Source of the DNA: Phlebopus portentosus
Lineage: Eukaryota; Basidiomycota; Agaricomycetes; Boletales; Boletinellaceae
Length of the DNA: 64,000 nucleotides
NCBI GenBank assembly: GCA_037892935.1
Contig: JAYXKI010000001.1
Location: 1,922,001-1,986,000, forward strand
Reading direction: 5' to 3'
Numbering within the stretch: position 1 is the stretch's first letter; each line of letters opens with the position of its first letter. A program made the position numbers and the translations under genes. Under the pieces are notes generated by a model. It made no database searches. It was not told the DNA's origin and saw only the letters and a list, made by a program, of their open reading frames with translations. Of the stretch, positions 1-10,330 are shown piece after piece.

Positions 1-1128
1 GATGGAGGTGCGAAACGATGACGGAAGGGGACTGAGAGAATTGAAGGATATGTGTGGGACGATGGAACCGACCGTTTCCGATCGAAACGATGCGGAATAG
101 CACCGGGCTGGTCTTGAGGAAGCGGAGAGTGGAAAGTCAAGAGGAAAGGGGTGATATGGTGTCCTTTCCCGACGACAATGGAAAGGAGAAGGTGTTGCGA
201 GACCAAATGTGAGCGGCACGCGGAGTAACTGAGTTACGAGCGAAACCGGGCGAAACGGTTCGGAACACGTAAGGAGGTTTCGGTTCGGGTGAGAGAAATA
301 AGAGGAGCCTTTGTACGATCACAGCGAACTATACGAACGTACGAACGGCTCTGCTGCGAAGAGAGATCACCGATCGACTGTACAGAACATGAAATATCGT
401 ATATTAGACTATAGAGACGAGAGAGTCCACTACGAACAAGTAGACTAGAGGTCGAGAGGCTTTGAGACGATGTCAGAACTGTAAGCTAAGCTCCCACTCA
501 GCTCCGACTAAGCTGTCCTTCTACTACGAGAGTCGTGCTATATTTATACTAATCGTCCAAGACTGAGCCTCCCAGCGGTCAGAGAACCTACGTCATAAAG
601 AAAAGGGAACGCATATCGCTATCTACAAAGGAGAGGAGCGCATAGGAATGGTTTAAGGGACACATAGGTCAAAAGAAACAATACTAAGCATGTCTGGAAC
701 GAGAGCATAATGAATTAAAGGGGATGCATATAGAAAGGTCAGAATATGTGCGGAACCTTCGGAACCGGGTCTCTTTGAGCGGAACGAAGCAGAACTCGGG
801 GAAACGACTCGGAAGGGCTCTGGCTAGCCTGACAAAGTAAGTCTGCGATGTTTAACAAAGGAGAGGGACTGAGGACGAGGTTGCAGGGTCAAATCTCTTT
901 GTCTGGAATGCGGATCCGAGGTCCGGAGACTTGTGATCGACGCGTGCAAACTCGATGCCGTGATTCTCCCGTCTTGATGGCCGATCAAAGAACGGTGCAC
1001 GTGCCATCTGGACTATGGCGTTCTTGCTAAGTCTACTCGTTCGAGCGAAACCAGTCGAAACCGAGCGAAACCAGTCGGAACACCGCGGAACTGGTCGTAA
1101 CGACTCCGTACGTTCCCAAGCTTCAGAC
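1..1128 (-). repeat. Diverged LTR-like sequence related to the LTR of element C
   Basis: No coding frame is convincing here. Read on the minus strand, a TATA box (AGTATAAATA, about 541-550) is followed by a CTCGTAGTAG motif, the same arrangement as in the LTRs of element C (TATA near 5483 and 15622). The rest is rich in CGAAACC/CGTAACC-type short words that also occur in those LTRs. I infer an old LTR of the same lineage, cut by the window edge and joined near 1129 to a family A gag fragment. Alternative: unrelated promoter-bearing repeat. Confidence 0.4.
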
Positions 1129-1464
1129 TTACTCTTCAACGAGCGGAGCTGGCTCTCGTGGTTTGGTGAAAGACAACGAGGGTGCTATGGGTGGAGCTGA
1201 TGTCTGACCTGTCGATGTTGATGGCCCTGGTAATGAAGCCGTTGATCGTGTGGGGGTAGGGGGTGTGGGATCGTCTACGTCACCCTCTTGTTTCGCTCTC
1301 CAATATTGGAACTTGTCCTCTCTGGTAGAGTACCACTTCTTCGCAGCCTTGTCCCACCAAGCAATGAAGGTTTGATCACCCGACTTGACGATATACTGTC
1401 CTCGCGACGCGCTCCATCTAGTGTTTGTCGGGAGAGCCGCCCGCTGATCATCAGTTAGATCCAC
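1129..1464 (-). pseudogene. Family A gag, N-terminal fragment
   Basis: The 111 residues of this frame match the amino end of the gag of element A (about 25950-26290, plus strand) nearly residue for residue: the TDDQRAALP-like start, IVKSGDQTFIAWWDKAAKKW and the proline/threonine-rich linker that follows. The frame has no ATG; it opens leftward of an untranslated leader whose sequence also matches A. The match stops at about 1130, where the acidic tract of A should begin, so the element is truncated and joined to foreign sequence. This copy keeps Trp and Gln codons that are stops in A, so it is the less mutated version of this domain. Confidence 0.75.
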
Positions 1465-1861
1465 CTTGATAGGCCGGAGGTGGAATGGGGATCAGGATGG
1501 TGTTCGGACGGGACCGACTTCGGATGACTGGCTCGTCTTTGAAATTGATGACTAGTTGGAAGGCACCGAGGTAGATGATGAATGAGATGCTCGATGATGA
1601 TTGGACTCTATGAGTCACCTAAGAGAACATCTGATGCAAGTTCCACAGAAGAGTGATTCGGAGCACCACGATTGGAGGGTTGATTGATTGTTTTGGGAAC
1701 TATCAGAACACGTCAAAGTCAGTTGGACCTTGACGGGCAAGATAGGGGTTGCTCGGATAAATCCGGGATGGGCGCAGTCGTTGACTGTCGATGTGTCTCC
1801 TGCGTGGAGTAGCGACGAACGAGTGGTTAACCCATGGGTTCGAGAGTAGGTCTTTCTATTA
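1465..1861 (-). other. Family A leader with self-primer binding site
   Basis: Untranslated leader between the LTR and gag of the inverted family A fragment. Immediately beside the LTR, 1850-1860 reads AATAGAAAGAC on the minus strand, the exact complement of the presumed start of the transcript (2035-2045 in the LTR). The rest resembles 25550-25930 of element A. Confidence 0.7.
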
Positions 1862-2279
1862 TGTTAGGTGGCGAGACTAACGGGCGTCGATCTCGAGGCG
1901 GCCAACACAACAACAAACAACTGGCTAATGCGAGTTGCCAGGCTATACGCACACTATGTCGCAGTGAAGGTAAGTAGAATTCAACAAACTAATAATACAA
2001 GAGTAGATACCTATGTCACAGTGAAGGTAAGTAGAATAGAAAGACAAGGAACGAAAGAGTCAAACTATCTACTTATATAGACTTTGAGCGTGGGAAAGGT
2101 CTACTCTAATAGAAAGTCACATGACAAGGAATGAGATGATTAGTGAGCGTAATAGAATGTTGTGGAATGTTCCGACAATTGGATGAATAAGCGCATAAGA
2201 AAAATAAAAGAAAAGGAAAAGGAATATTAAAATGAATGATGACATAAGAAAAGAAAAGGAAAATGTTCGAGTCCTTACA
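1862..2279 (-). repeat. LTR of family A (inverted, 5' LTR of a truncated copy)
   Basis: 418 bp, beginning TGTAAGGACT and ending CCTAACA on the minus strand; exactly the length of the 5' LTR of element A at 25124-25541 and clearly homologous throughout. It has a TATATAAG box (2071-2079 region) and the R start GTCTTTCTATT. Its outer end abuts the LTR fragment of element D at 2280 with no visible target duplication. Confidence 0.85.
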
Positions 2280-2624
2280 CTAGACTTCTCGGGCTTCTAG
2301 TAGTTTTGATTGCTTCTTGACTTCTTTTGATCAGGTCGAATCAGGAGTTTGATTGGCAGTGTTAAGGTGATGGTCGGCAGTAGTAAATCGGCAGTGGTAA
2401 TCACCGGTCGGCAGTGTTAAGTAGTCCGCAGGGTTACGTACTTGTGGCATGCTTCTTAGGTGCCCATATGTTGCCATTGATGCTCGTGACCATTGCCTTG
2501 GTTGCATTAACAGTAGTTTAGCTCTAGTGACTGCTGGACTGTTGCTAGTCATGTTTAGAATGCTGATCCTGTTGATCTGCCAATCATGTTGATCTTGATG
2601 TGAGTTTTTGAGTGGATCCTTTCA
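2280..2624 (-). repeat. 3' LTR of element D, truncated
   Basis: On the minus strand the LTR starts TGAAAGGATCC directly after a polypurine tract and runs 345 bp before it is cut by the family A LTR. The same sequence, with scattered transitions, occurs at 33492-33815, and there it continues for at least another kilobase, so the true LTR is much longer than this piece. Confidence 0.75.
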
Positions 2625-2640
2625 CTACCCCCCTCCTAAG
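2625..2640 (-). other. Polypurine tract of element D
   Basis: Minus-strand CTTAGGAGGGGGGTAG lies right next to the TGAAAGG start of the LTR. This is the expected position and composition for the primer of plus-strand DNA synthesis, and it fixes the 3' end of D. Confidence 0.75.
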
Positions 2641-3660
2641 ATGAACTTTCGGAGAAATGTTCATCCTAATCTATGAGAAAGCTTAGATAAGAGAGTCGCC
2701 TAGTGATAGTTGATGTTGCTATCAAACCATCATCATCACTACCCAGTTATGTCCAAAGTCACCGCTGTCTGCGTTGTTTTCATCACGCTTGTCACAATTT
2801 TCGGTGTGAATCTTTGAATTCTAGATCGCAGGAGGTGTAATAAGGTGAGTTCTCTTGCCTCTGTTTGCAGGTTGTAGTTGCTGATAGTCCCATAGGAGAA
2901 CAATTATGAGATGCAATCAGTTCCTGATGAGGGGACTGCAGATATCCAGCAGCGTGTCAACTGCATTTTCCCTGACTCTGATGCGCATTCCGATTCAGCT
3001 GAAGCTGTCGATAAAGCAGGTATTTCGGCACAGAAAAGTTGTGAGAAGGGTGTTTGGGAAGTTGTCAATTTTTAAAGAGTGGTGGGAAGGGATGTGAATG
3101 TGAAATGTGAAATATGCCTCATGTAAAAGATTATGACGCAATTTGAAAGTGATAAGAAAGAAAAAGTCATAAAGTTGTTACTGAATGAGTTTTATGTTGC
3201 TTTGGAAGTGACTTGCTAGGTGTATTGACTGGGCAAGGGGTAATATTTAACCAACCCAGTGCACAGTAATAGGTTCACCTATGGTTTGCCTGCCTCCAAA
3301 GGGGTTTTTCAAAAAGTAAAATAGAGTCGGAGTGCCTATTGGTTCCTCTTCCTCTGTATAGAAGATAAGAAAAGGGTGCATAATGCACCATGTATCACTG
3401 ACATGTACAAGAGGTGCAACAGTTGATAGTTGGTTAAACCAAGTAGGCTTAAACCGCCCATCAACTTATTCACAACTTGGCATATCAGTGAATATGGTGA
3501 ATAAATACCATAGCGAGTTGGGAATGATGGTTGCATAAAGGCATAATTTGGTCGGATGTGACCATAGATACTATAGAAAGAATAGAATGCATAATTGACC
3601 ATGTCAGGTCACGATATGGGAAAGGGGTTGCATAAAAGAATAATGAAAAGCTTGCATAGA
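2641..3660 (-). other. 3' untranslated part of element D
   Basis: About 1 kb between the extra open frame of D and its polypurine tract. No frame of useful length and no recognisable domain is visible on either strand. It is A+T rich like the rest of D. Confidence 0.5.
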
Positions 3661-4659
3661 TTATAGTTCTTTGCTCTCAGATATAGTTTTCTGTGAGTTC
3701 ATTGGCATAGGCGGTGGTTCGTTAACCTTGTCTTCTTCATCTGAATCAGTTTCGTCTGATGAACCAAATTTTTCATCCTGCTCTGTGATAGTGAGCATAT
3801 TGTCTAGCTGGTAAATCTCGCTTGGATACTGATAGATTGTGATCATCATATCCTCCATCATCAGATGTCTTGTCAGCTGTAGTCTTTCCCTTGCTTCCTC
3901 TTCTTGCTCATTCAGTTTCATAAGGTATTGTGGATCATAGTTGACTATCCTTCCTTTGACTAGGTGGTGTGTGATGTCATCAATTGACAGACCATTCACT
4001 TGGCCTGTAGATTGTCTGGCTTGAATGAGCTCCTGGTATATAGTACCTTCGTAGTACTTTATCATGTTGAGTACCATCATGAACTGCATTGCATGGGAAG
4101 CATAAAAGGCTGTCTGATCAGCTAGGTAGTTCATGTACTTTATCATATCTACGCTGATAGGATGGTAGTAACTCCATCACATTATTCGGTTAAGAGTTGC
4201 AATTGTCAGGCCTTGTCTGTAGGCACAAATTTGAATTGCTGAATGGTAGATGCTCATGACATTCTTGTATGTCGGTTTGTGGCTGAAGTCAATTTGTCCT
4301 CGATTTAGGGCTCGTGTCTCAAGTTCAACTGCATAGGTAAGGAATGTATTGTCATTGAGTCGTTGGACTGCTGCATCTTGAGGGTTACTGAGTTTAAGCA
4401 GTTGTCCTTCTGGTTGCTTCGGTATCATAAGATCGGGTTGTTCTTCAGCTGGCTGATGGACTGTGTTTCATTTGTCAAATAGGTCATCAAAGTATTTCCC
4501 TGGGCATGAGGGTATGATCTCTTCTTCATAGTTCTCTTGGTTAAAGCGGTTGCATAGTTGCAGCCATTAATAATGTTCGGTAGGTGGCTTTAGTACAAAC
4601 ATCCAATTGGGTGCATCTTCAGGTGCACTGAATGCTTGGAGTTCATCAAAGACTGGCAT
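3661..4659 (-). pseudogene. Extra open frame of element D, downstream of pol
   Basis: One continuous reading frame of 333 codons from an ATG (MPVFDELQAF...) to a stop after SESKEL, broken by three internal stops (one TAA, two TGA), which fit C-to-T decay of CAA and CGA codons. The product would be about 332 residues, with a Glu/Gln-rich helical middle (NEQEEEARERLQLTRHLM) and an acidic, proline-containing tail (DETDSDEEDKVNEPPPMPM). I see no signal peptide, membrane segment, zinc finger or catalytic motif. It lies between the chromodomain end of pol and the 3' LTR, the place where env or accessory genes sit in other LTR elements. Function unknown; it could also be a displaced capsid-like domain. 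Confidence 0.6.
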
Positions 4660-4942
4660 GTCTGAGTAGTAGTTGTCTTTGAGAGATGATTAGCTGTTAG
4701 GATTCGAGTTGATGATCCTTAAGCTCGAGTTTCTTCGTCTTTTATACCATCTTGTTGGTATGTTGCCTCTCTCTTGTCTAATTTGTCTTCTTCTGCTATC
4801 GCTTTGGGGTGCCATTGTGATGTCATTGCTTGGTAAGGTTGTTGGATACCTTACTCATTGTCTCTATTGTGGCTCCATATGCAGCTCTATCAGGTGGAGT
4901 GCATGTGATGCAATTATCTCCTAATTTGTCTTCATTCGGCGA
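4660..4942 (-). other. Element D spacer between pol and the extra open frame
   Basis: Together with 16421-16428 on the other side of element C this forms the spacer of about 290 bp between the pol stop codon and the ATG of the downstream frame. It contains stops in all minus frames. Its last four bases, GCGA, are the target duplication of C. Confidence 0.6.
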
Positions 4943-6281
4943 TGTAAGAAGCATCGACACGCTAGGTCTGAGATCGCGCACATGACACGTGTTCTGTGGT
5001 AATCCGCATCGTAACAGCAGAACTCAGTGCAGATCGATTCAATTTGAAGTGGAACGGACTACTGTAGCCTCTCGCACTCGACCGCTGCATAGAAAGAACT
5101 TTCGGACGCTCGAGCCACCCAGTCGAAAACTTACAAAGGCTGACTTAGCTAGCTCGTCTTACTAAACCTGGGCATGAGAGGTAAATTGAAGGATCCACAA
5201 TCGGCCCCCGACGCCTCCCAAGTTTCGACCCGATGCGATGCACTCTGGCTTTTCCCCCTTTTGAGTCCCATATGCGTTCATATTTTGTTTTGTTCCTTAT
5301 GATCCTTATGCTCATTATTCCGTGTGCGCTCACATTTCATATTATGCTCTATTTACATTATCTCACCACCTTCCAGATATGCTCACCTCGTCCTTTGTTC
5401 CCGTGCATTCCCTTATGATTTTCACTTCCAATTTCCCTTCGTTATGCTCCCTGACGCTCCGATGGCTCAGGTTCAGACAAAGTTATAAATAGGCGAGCAA
5501 CTCGTAGTAGGAGCTTAGTTTTGAGCCCGAGAGTTTTAGCAGAAAACAGTTTAGCTCGGGCTTGAACCCACTTTAGCTTCAGTCGAGACCAATTCGACTC
5601 TTTCTGTACTCTCCTCGACTCTATCTCCCACGAATACACGATAGTTCTGTCTCATACGCCTCGAGTCTCCTGCTCTGCAGTCGTACCCAAGCCCAGTGTG
5701 ATCAGTTCAACCTGTGTTGAAGTCAGAGACCCTCATCACTCCTCCCTACGCCTCTACGCAAGGTCTCACTCGAGTCCCTTGCGCATCGCCTCGTTCCGCG
5801 TCATATTGCTTTGTTTCATTTCATAACCCACCAAAACCCGTCATAACTCGTCGTAACCAGTTATATCATGTCAGATCCTTGAAAGGATCACCTTCGTATC
5901 GTCAGCGCTTAGGGGAAGTCCTTCTCTAAGCTTCGTCTCATCGTCTTCCGCCTCCAGGGTTCGAATCCATCGAGGGATTACCTGTGAGGACATCGATTAC
6001 CTTCACACTGCCACTGCCGATCCCCCTTGCTTCGACTTCTCCTGCCTTGCCTCTTCGCCTATCCCCTTTAATCCAATCCCCCCCTCACATACATCCAGCA
6101 GCCTTCAATCCCATTTTTCCTCCATCCCTTCCGAAGCTGCTCCGGAACCCAGATCGATGCATCAGCGCTTCTCTAGTTTCCCCCCAAAGTCACCCTTCTC
6201 TTTCCACTCGTTTTAATCTTACCGAACAGCCCCCAAGAACTGTGACACTCCTCAGCTATCAGACAGTGCACAGGAGTTTCA
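4943..6281 (+). repeat. 5' LTR of element C
   Basis: Starts TGTAAGAAGC, ends GGAGTTTCA. A TATA box (TTATAAATAG) lies at about 5482-5491. From about 6080 to the end it is identical to the 3' LTR, while the first 1.1 kb carries nearly all the differences. Short frames inside the LTR are pyrimidine-rich and not credible genes. Confidence 0.92.
5482..5491 (+). promoter_or_regulatory. TATA box of the element C LTR
   Basis: TTATAAATAG about 540 bp into the LTR, preserved in the 3' LTR near 15621-15630. Transcription of the element would start some 30 bp downstream, so U3 would be about 570 bp and R plus U5 about 770 bp. Confidence 0.55.
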
Positions 6282-6283
6282 AG

Positions 6284-6295
6284 TGGAGCCCACGG
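6284..6295 (+). other. Candidate tRNA primer binding site of element C
   Basis: TGGAGCCCACGG begins two bases after the 5' LTR. TGG is complementary to the CCA end of tRNA, and the position is normal for a tRNA-primed gypsy element. The matching tRNA has not been identified. Confidence 0.5.
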
Positions 6296-6324
6296 CAAGG
6301 GGGGAAATTCACTGTTCGTCCAAA

Positions 6325-8154
6325 ATGAGTAACCAAACTCCAGGTAGTACTCGGACTACCCGTAGCCAATCAGCCCGTATCCCCGTAGTTCACCAAGCCT
6401 TACCCCAAGTCACACCTCGGACACCTAGGCAGAGGGCAAGCGCTAGAAGCACCACAGCATTGTCGCTAAGTTCTTCAGTAATTCAACCTTCACCTCTAAC
6501 TGAGTCCAGTACCCTACCATCGTTCGAGGCGTCGGCCGAATCGTCTCCTTTTAGTTTCCAAGAAACCGATCTACCTACTGAATTCTCCAAGCAAGAATCC
6601 TCGTCGCCAGAGGATATCACTGTTCGACTCGATTACCCAGACCTCGCTAGGCTCAGACAGCCTCAAACCGCCAATCAAGCGACCCAAGTCAATCCGCTTG
6701 CGCAACAGTCGCAACCGAGCGGATTAACTCTCGCTCACCACCTCCAAGGACTGGGAAGTAACCTACAGATCCTTAACCAACTTCAGACCAATTATCAGCA
6801 GTTGCAGTGTATATCGAACCAGATGGCTGCAGTTAGACCGCCTCTTCGAGGTGACAAGAGAGCACCAGTATTCGATGGTTCCGATCCGAAGAAACTGTTC
6901 CACTTCTTCAACGACGTGGATGTGATCGCAATAGATTCCAACTGGGATGCGTCGACTACGATTAGACGAGGGTACCTGTACTATGTGAAGACTGACGTTG
7001 CAGAAGTATGGGAGACCCTCCCCAAAGTTTCTGCCACCCCTGTGAGCATCGGAGATTTCAAAACAGCCGTCAAGAAGCTTTACCCAAGTTTGGCAGATGG
7101 CAAGAGATACTCTAGGGGTGAATTGGAGCAGTTCATCGCTGAATGGGCCAAGAAAGGTATTCACACCAGAGATGAATTCGGCACTTATCATCGCGAGTTC
7201 CTACGCAGAGCCAGGTATCTAGTTGCCAGCAACAAACTTATTGAGAACGACTTGAAATTCGCATTTCTTCAAGGCATTTTGGGCCAGACTAGGAAGGATA
7301 TCCTGCAAAGGCTCGAAATCAAGGACCCGGACCACGAGAGGGGTGACCCCTACGACATCGAGAAAGTAGCAAACGCAGCTATGTACATTCTTTTAGGATC
7401 CGCAGTCGATCAGATCGGATCCGACCCGATGAGCGGCGGAAAGAGCGCAACGATGAGTGCATCGTCGGGAGGACATGGAATGACCGTCAAGAAGGAAGAA
7501 ACGGACTTGAGTAAAGTTTGGGAAACGCTGAAAGGTTTTCAGGTAACACTGGAGTCGCTCACTAGAGGCCAGGGCCCTCGAATCGCAACAGGTCCACAAC
7601 CGGCCCCATTGGCTCGCACGCCCGGATGTGCATTCTGCAGCGATCCCGGCCACTTTATAAGGTCGTGCCCAAAGGTACTCGAGTATATCCAGGCCGGAAA
7701 GTGTCTACGTGACTCGAACGGACGAGTAGTCATGCCAAACGGAGCCTTCGTATCAAGTAGGGTTTCGGGCCGGAACCTGATGGAGCAAATTGACAACTTG
7801 CTAAAGCCAAACCCGTCACATCCAGTCAACATTATCGAAGTCGCCGAGCACCCGGAAACCCCGGCCGAGCCGATAGCATCAGCTATACTCCAAGAAATTG
7901 GCGAGGATCAGACAGAAGAGACCGATTACGAAGTGGAACGTTTAGAAATCTTGCTCAACGAGGCAAAGAAGAAAGCGGTGACTGGTAAAAGGCAGAAGTT
8001 CGACGGAGTAGTCGTTCCGACTAAGGTGGGATCGCTGGGAAGAGGGGCTTCGAAGGTGCAGCAGTCGCCACCCCCTATTCCTAAGTCCCCGGCGGTTTCA
8101 CGTTTGTCACCACAGCGAGATAATATTAGAAAACCCTCGAACCCCCAACCCTAA
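6325..8154 (+). CDS. gag: Gag polyprotein of element C
   Basis: 609 codons from the first ATG after the leader, intact. The first 150 residues are Ser/Thr/Gln-rich; about residues 170-400 form the predicted helical capsid region; near residue 440 there is one zinc knuckle CAFCSDPGHFIRSC (C-x2-C-x4-H-x4-C), which binds RNA in retroelement nucleocapsids. The tail is Pro/Lys-rich. Gag would build the virus-like particle in the cytoplasm. The TAA at 8152-8154 is followed in the same frame by the protease region, so Gag and protease are either joined by readthrough or the stop is a mutation. I chose the ATG at 6325 because the frame upstream runs into the primer binding site without another ATG. 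Confidence 0.85.
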   Translation: MSNQTPGSTRTTRSQSARIPVVHQALPQVTPRTPRQRASARSTTALSLSSSVIQPSPLTESSTLPSFEASAESSPFSFQETDLPTEFSKQESSSPEDITVRLDYPDLARLRQPQTANQATQVNPLAQQSQPSGLTLAHHLQGLGSNLQILNQLQTNYQQLQCISNQMAAVRPPLRGDKRAPVFDGSDPKKLFHFFNDVDVIAIDSNWDASTTIRRGYLYYVKTDVAEVWETLPKVSATPVSIGDFKTAVKKLYPSLADGKRYSRGELEQFIAEWAKKGIHTRDEFGTYHREFLRRARYLVASNKLIENDLKFAFLQGILGQTRKDILQRLEIKDPDHERGDPYDIEKVANAAMYILLGSAVDQIGSDPMSGGKSATMSASSGGHGMTVKKEETDLSKVWETLKGFQVTLESLTRGQGPRIATGPQPAPLARTPGCAFCSDPGHFIRSCPKVLEYIQAGKCLRDSNGRVVMPNGAFVSSRVSGRNLMEQIDNLLKPNPSHPVNIIEVAEHPETPAEPIASAILQEIGEDQTEETDYEVERLEILLNEAKKKAVTGKRQKFDGVVVPTKVGSLGRGASKVQQSPPPIPKSPAVSRLSPQRDNIRKPSNPQP

Positions 8155-8886
8155 TACCGCTACGTAGTCCCTGTTGAAGATTCTAACGCTGTCTCTAACG
8201 TGCTCACTCGGACGCTCGACACGAGCATTATGCTTAGCCAGAGGGAGCTGTTATCAATCGCCCCCGAACTACGAAAGCAACTAAAGGAACTCACTACCGC
8301 AAAGAGATATAACACTGCCGATGTGAATCTCGTCGAATCGCCGAGTTACGCCATGCAACTGTGCGGAACCGCGTCGCAACAACCTGAGGACTCGATTCTG
8401 TCCATCAGAATGTCGGGAGTGACCGCGGAAGCAACTCTCCCCCTTCGTACGATTACAGCCGTAGTGGAGGACGCGATGGAAGTGGAGTGCGTACTCGATC
8501 AAGGCGCAGCGGTGTGTCTGATTAGGGAAGATGTTTGGGAAAAACTTCAAGTGCCCCTATCACCGGACCAGAGCACGACCATCGAGATGGCAGACACAGC
8601 GAAGTCAGCCACCGTAGGACTAATCCCGAACGCCAAGTTTACGATAGCCGGGATTGATCTTTCCCTGCAAGTGCATGTCGTTCGTCAGGCACCATTCCAG
8701 GCGCTACTCGGACGACCCTTCTTTGCAGTAACCAAATGCGAAACCAAGGATTATACCTCGGGAGACCAGCATATAACGCTATCAGACCCCAACGACAGGA
8801 ATCGACATAGTAAGGTCACGACTGGAATTCGGAACATGTTGCGCAATGTTGCACAACAGGGTTTTCAGCAGACGTCGAGGAACTGA
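8155..8886 (+). CDS. Aspartic protease region of element C
   Basis: Same frame as gag, directly behind its stop. The retropepsin active-site segment reads VLDQGAAV, with Gln where Ser or Thr normally follows Asp; the flap/second-half signature is ALLGRPFF, equivalent to the ILG motif. The protein would cut the Gag-Pol polyprotein. There is no ATG near the left end, which fits translation as an extension of gag. The frame stops at 8884-8886, about 125 bases before the reverse transcriptase frame, which is in a different phase. Confidence 0.75.
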   Translation, partial: YRYVVPVEDSNAVSNVLTRTLDTSIMLSQRELLSIAPELRKQLKELTTAKRYNTADVNLVESPSYAMQLCGTASQQPEDSILSIRMSGVTAEATLPLRTITAVVEDAMEVECVLDQGAAVCLIREDVWEKLQVPLSPDQSTTIEMADTAKSATVGLIPNAKFTIAGIDLSLQVHVVRQAPFQALLGRPFFAVTKCETKDYTSGDQHITLSDPNDRNRHSKVTTGIRNMLRNVAQQGFQQTSRN

Positions 8887-9011
8887 TACTAAGACGTCAG
8901 CGAGACGTAGGCGATTATTCATGTTCAAGCCTCAACAATACATTTTCTATCTATTCTATTGATGTTTCTGACACTTTCACCTCTCTATTTAGTAACCAGC
9001 TTCAGAAGCTG

Positions 9012-10310
9012 ATGAAAGACCCAATGCGTTTCGCTACTGACTATTCGAATCGACCTTATAGATCATGTATTCTAGAGACCCCGGACGACGACGACCCGGC
9101 GGTACTCATGTACAAATGCGTCGCTCAGAAAGTATGGCCCGTCCCCGGGGTACTACCAGAAGAATTTTGGATCGTTCGAAGGAGGCATCCGAACCCGCTC
9201 GAAGGACTGCCCGAAATACCGAAGAAACCGAAACCGTTTACGCCCATAGGCAGACTTACGAAGGAGCGGTTTGAAGCCCTCAGGATTGACGAGAATCAGT
9301 TCTTATGGCCTGAAGAAAGGCTGCTAGTTGCTAACCTACTTATGCTGCAGGAAGGAGCACTAGCGTGGATGGAAGCAGAACGAGGTAGTTTCGATGCGCA
9401 ATACTTCGATCCGATTCACATCCCGACGGTACTGCATGTACCGTGGGTACACAAGAACATACCTATTCCTTCGGGTATTCTCGAGCGTACCATCAACCTG
9501 ATTCGCGAGAAAATCAAGAATGGAGCTATTGAACCGTCTAACTCCTCGTACCGATCACGATGGTTTTGCCTAGTCAAGAAAGATGGAGTCTCCCTTCGAT
9601 TTATACTCGACCTGCAAGACATGAATGGCATTTCCATCCGAGACTCAGCCGTTCCGCCGAATATAGAGACTATTGCGGAGCGTTGCGGTGGGCGAAGTTG
9701 TTATTTGAGCCTCGATTTCTATGTGGCTTTTGACCAGCAAGTTCTAGACGAACGCTCTCGAGATCTCACGATATTTCAGACTCCCTTGGGGACGTTCAGA
9801 ATGACGGTTCTCCCAATGGGATACACGAATTCCCTCCAGATTATGCACAATGACGTCGCCTTTATCCTACAAGACGAGATTCCGCACTGTACCGATCCGT
9901 ATGCAGACGATTCACCTGGATTAGGTCCCAAAATGCGCTACGAACTCCCGGATGGCTCTTACAAAACCCTGCCAGAGAATCCAGGGATTAGGCGATTTAT
10001 TTACGAGCATATATGCGACGTAAATCGAATTTTGCAGCGAGTCAAGGCAGTGGGAGGAACGTACTCAGGAAAGAAAATGGAGATCGGCATTGAGTCAATC
10101 GTATTTCTCGGACACAAACTGACATATTATGGACGAGAGCCAGATGAATCGAAAGTCCAGAAGGTCAGTGACTGGCCGCCATGCCGATTGGTAACCAAAG
10201 TCAAAGGATTCCTCAGAACAGTGGGAGTCCTGCGAATTTTCATTAAGGATTTCGCCAAGATAGCACGCCCCCTCAATCGACTCACTCGGAAGAACAACAT
10301 TTTCGATTGA
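9012..10310 (+). pseudogene. pol: Reverse transcriptase of element C
   Basis: 432 codons. Recognisable RT blocks in order: FILDLQDMN, SLDFYVAFDQ (first catalytic Asp), FRMTVLPMGYTNS (the LPFGL-like block), PYADDSPG (YxDD catalytic box), VFLGHKLT and the thumb. It copies the element RNA into DNA. The frame opens in phase +2 relative to gag/protease. It ends at TGA inside IFDxTDK, where a Trp is normally found, and the next domain continues in another phase, so one or more lesions lie at about 10305-10330. Confidence 0.85.
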
Positions 10311-10330
10311 ACAGATAAGGACAGGAATCA

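Noticed and set aside
3336..3602. 88-codon minus-strand frame downstream of the extra frame in D
   Set aside because: Tyr/Ser/Leu-rich, no ATG context and no similarity; it lies in the presumed untranslated 3' part of D.
5984..6328. 114-codon frame at the end of the element C 5' LTR, present again in the 3' LTR
   Set aside because: Pyrimidine-rich, Pro/Leu/Ser translation; it is kept in both LTRs only because they are copies of each other. No domain.
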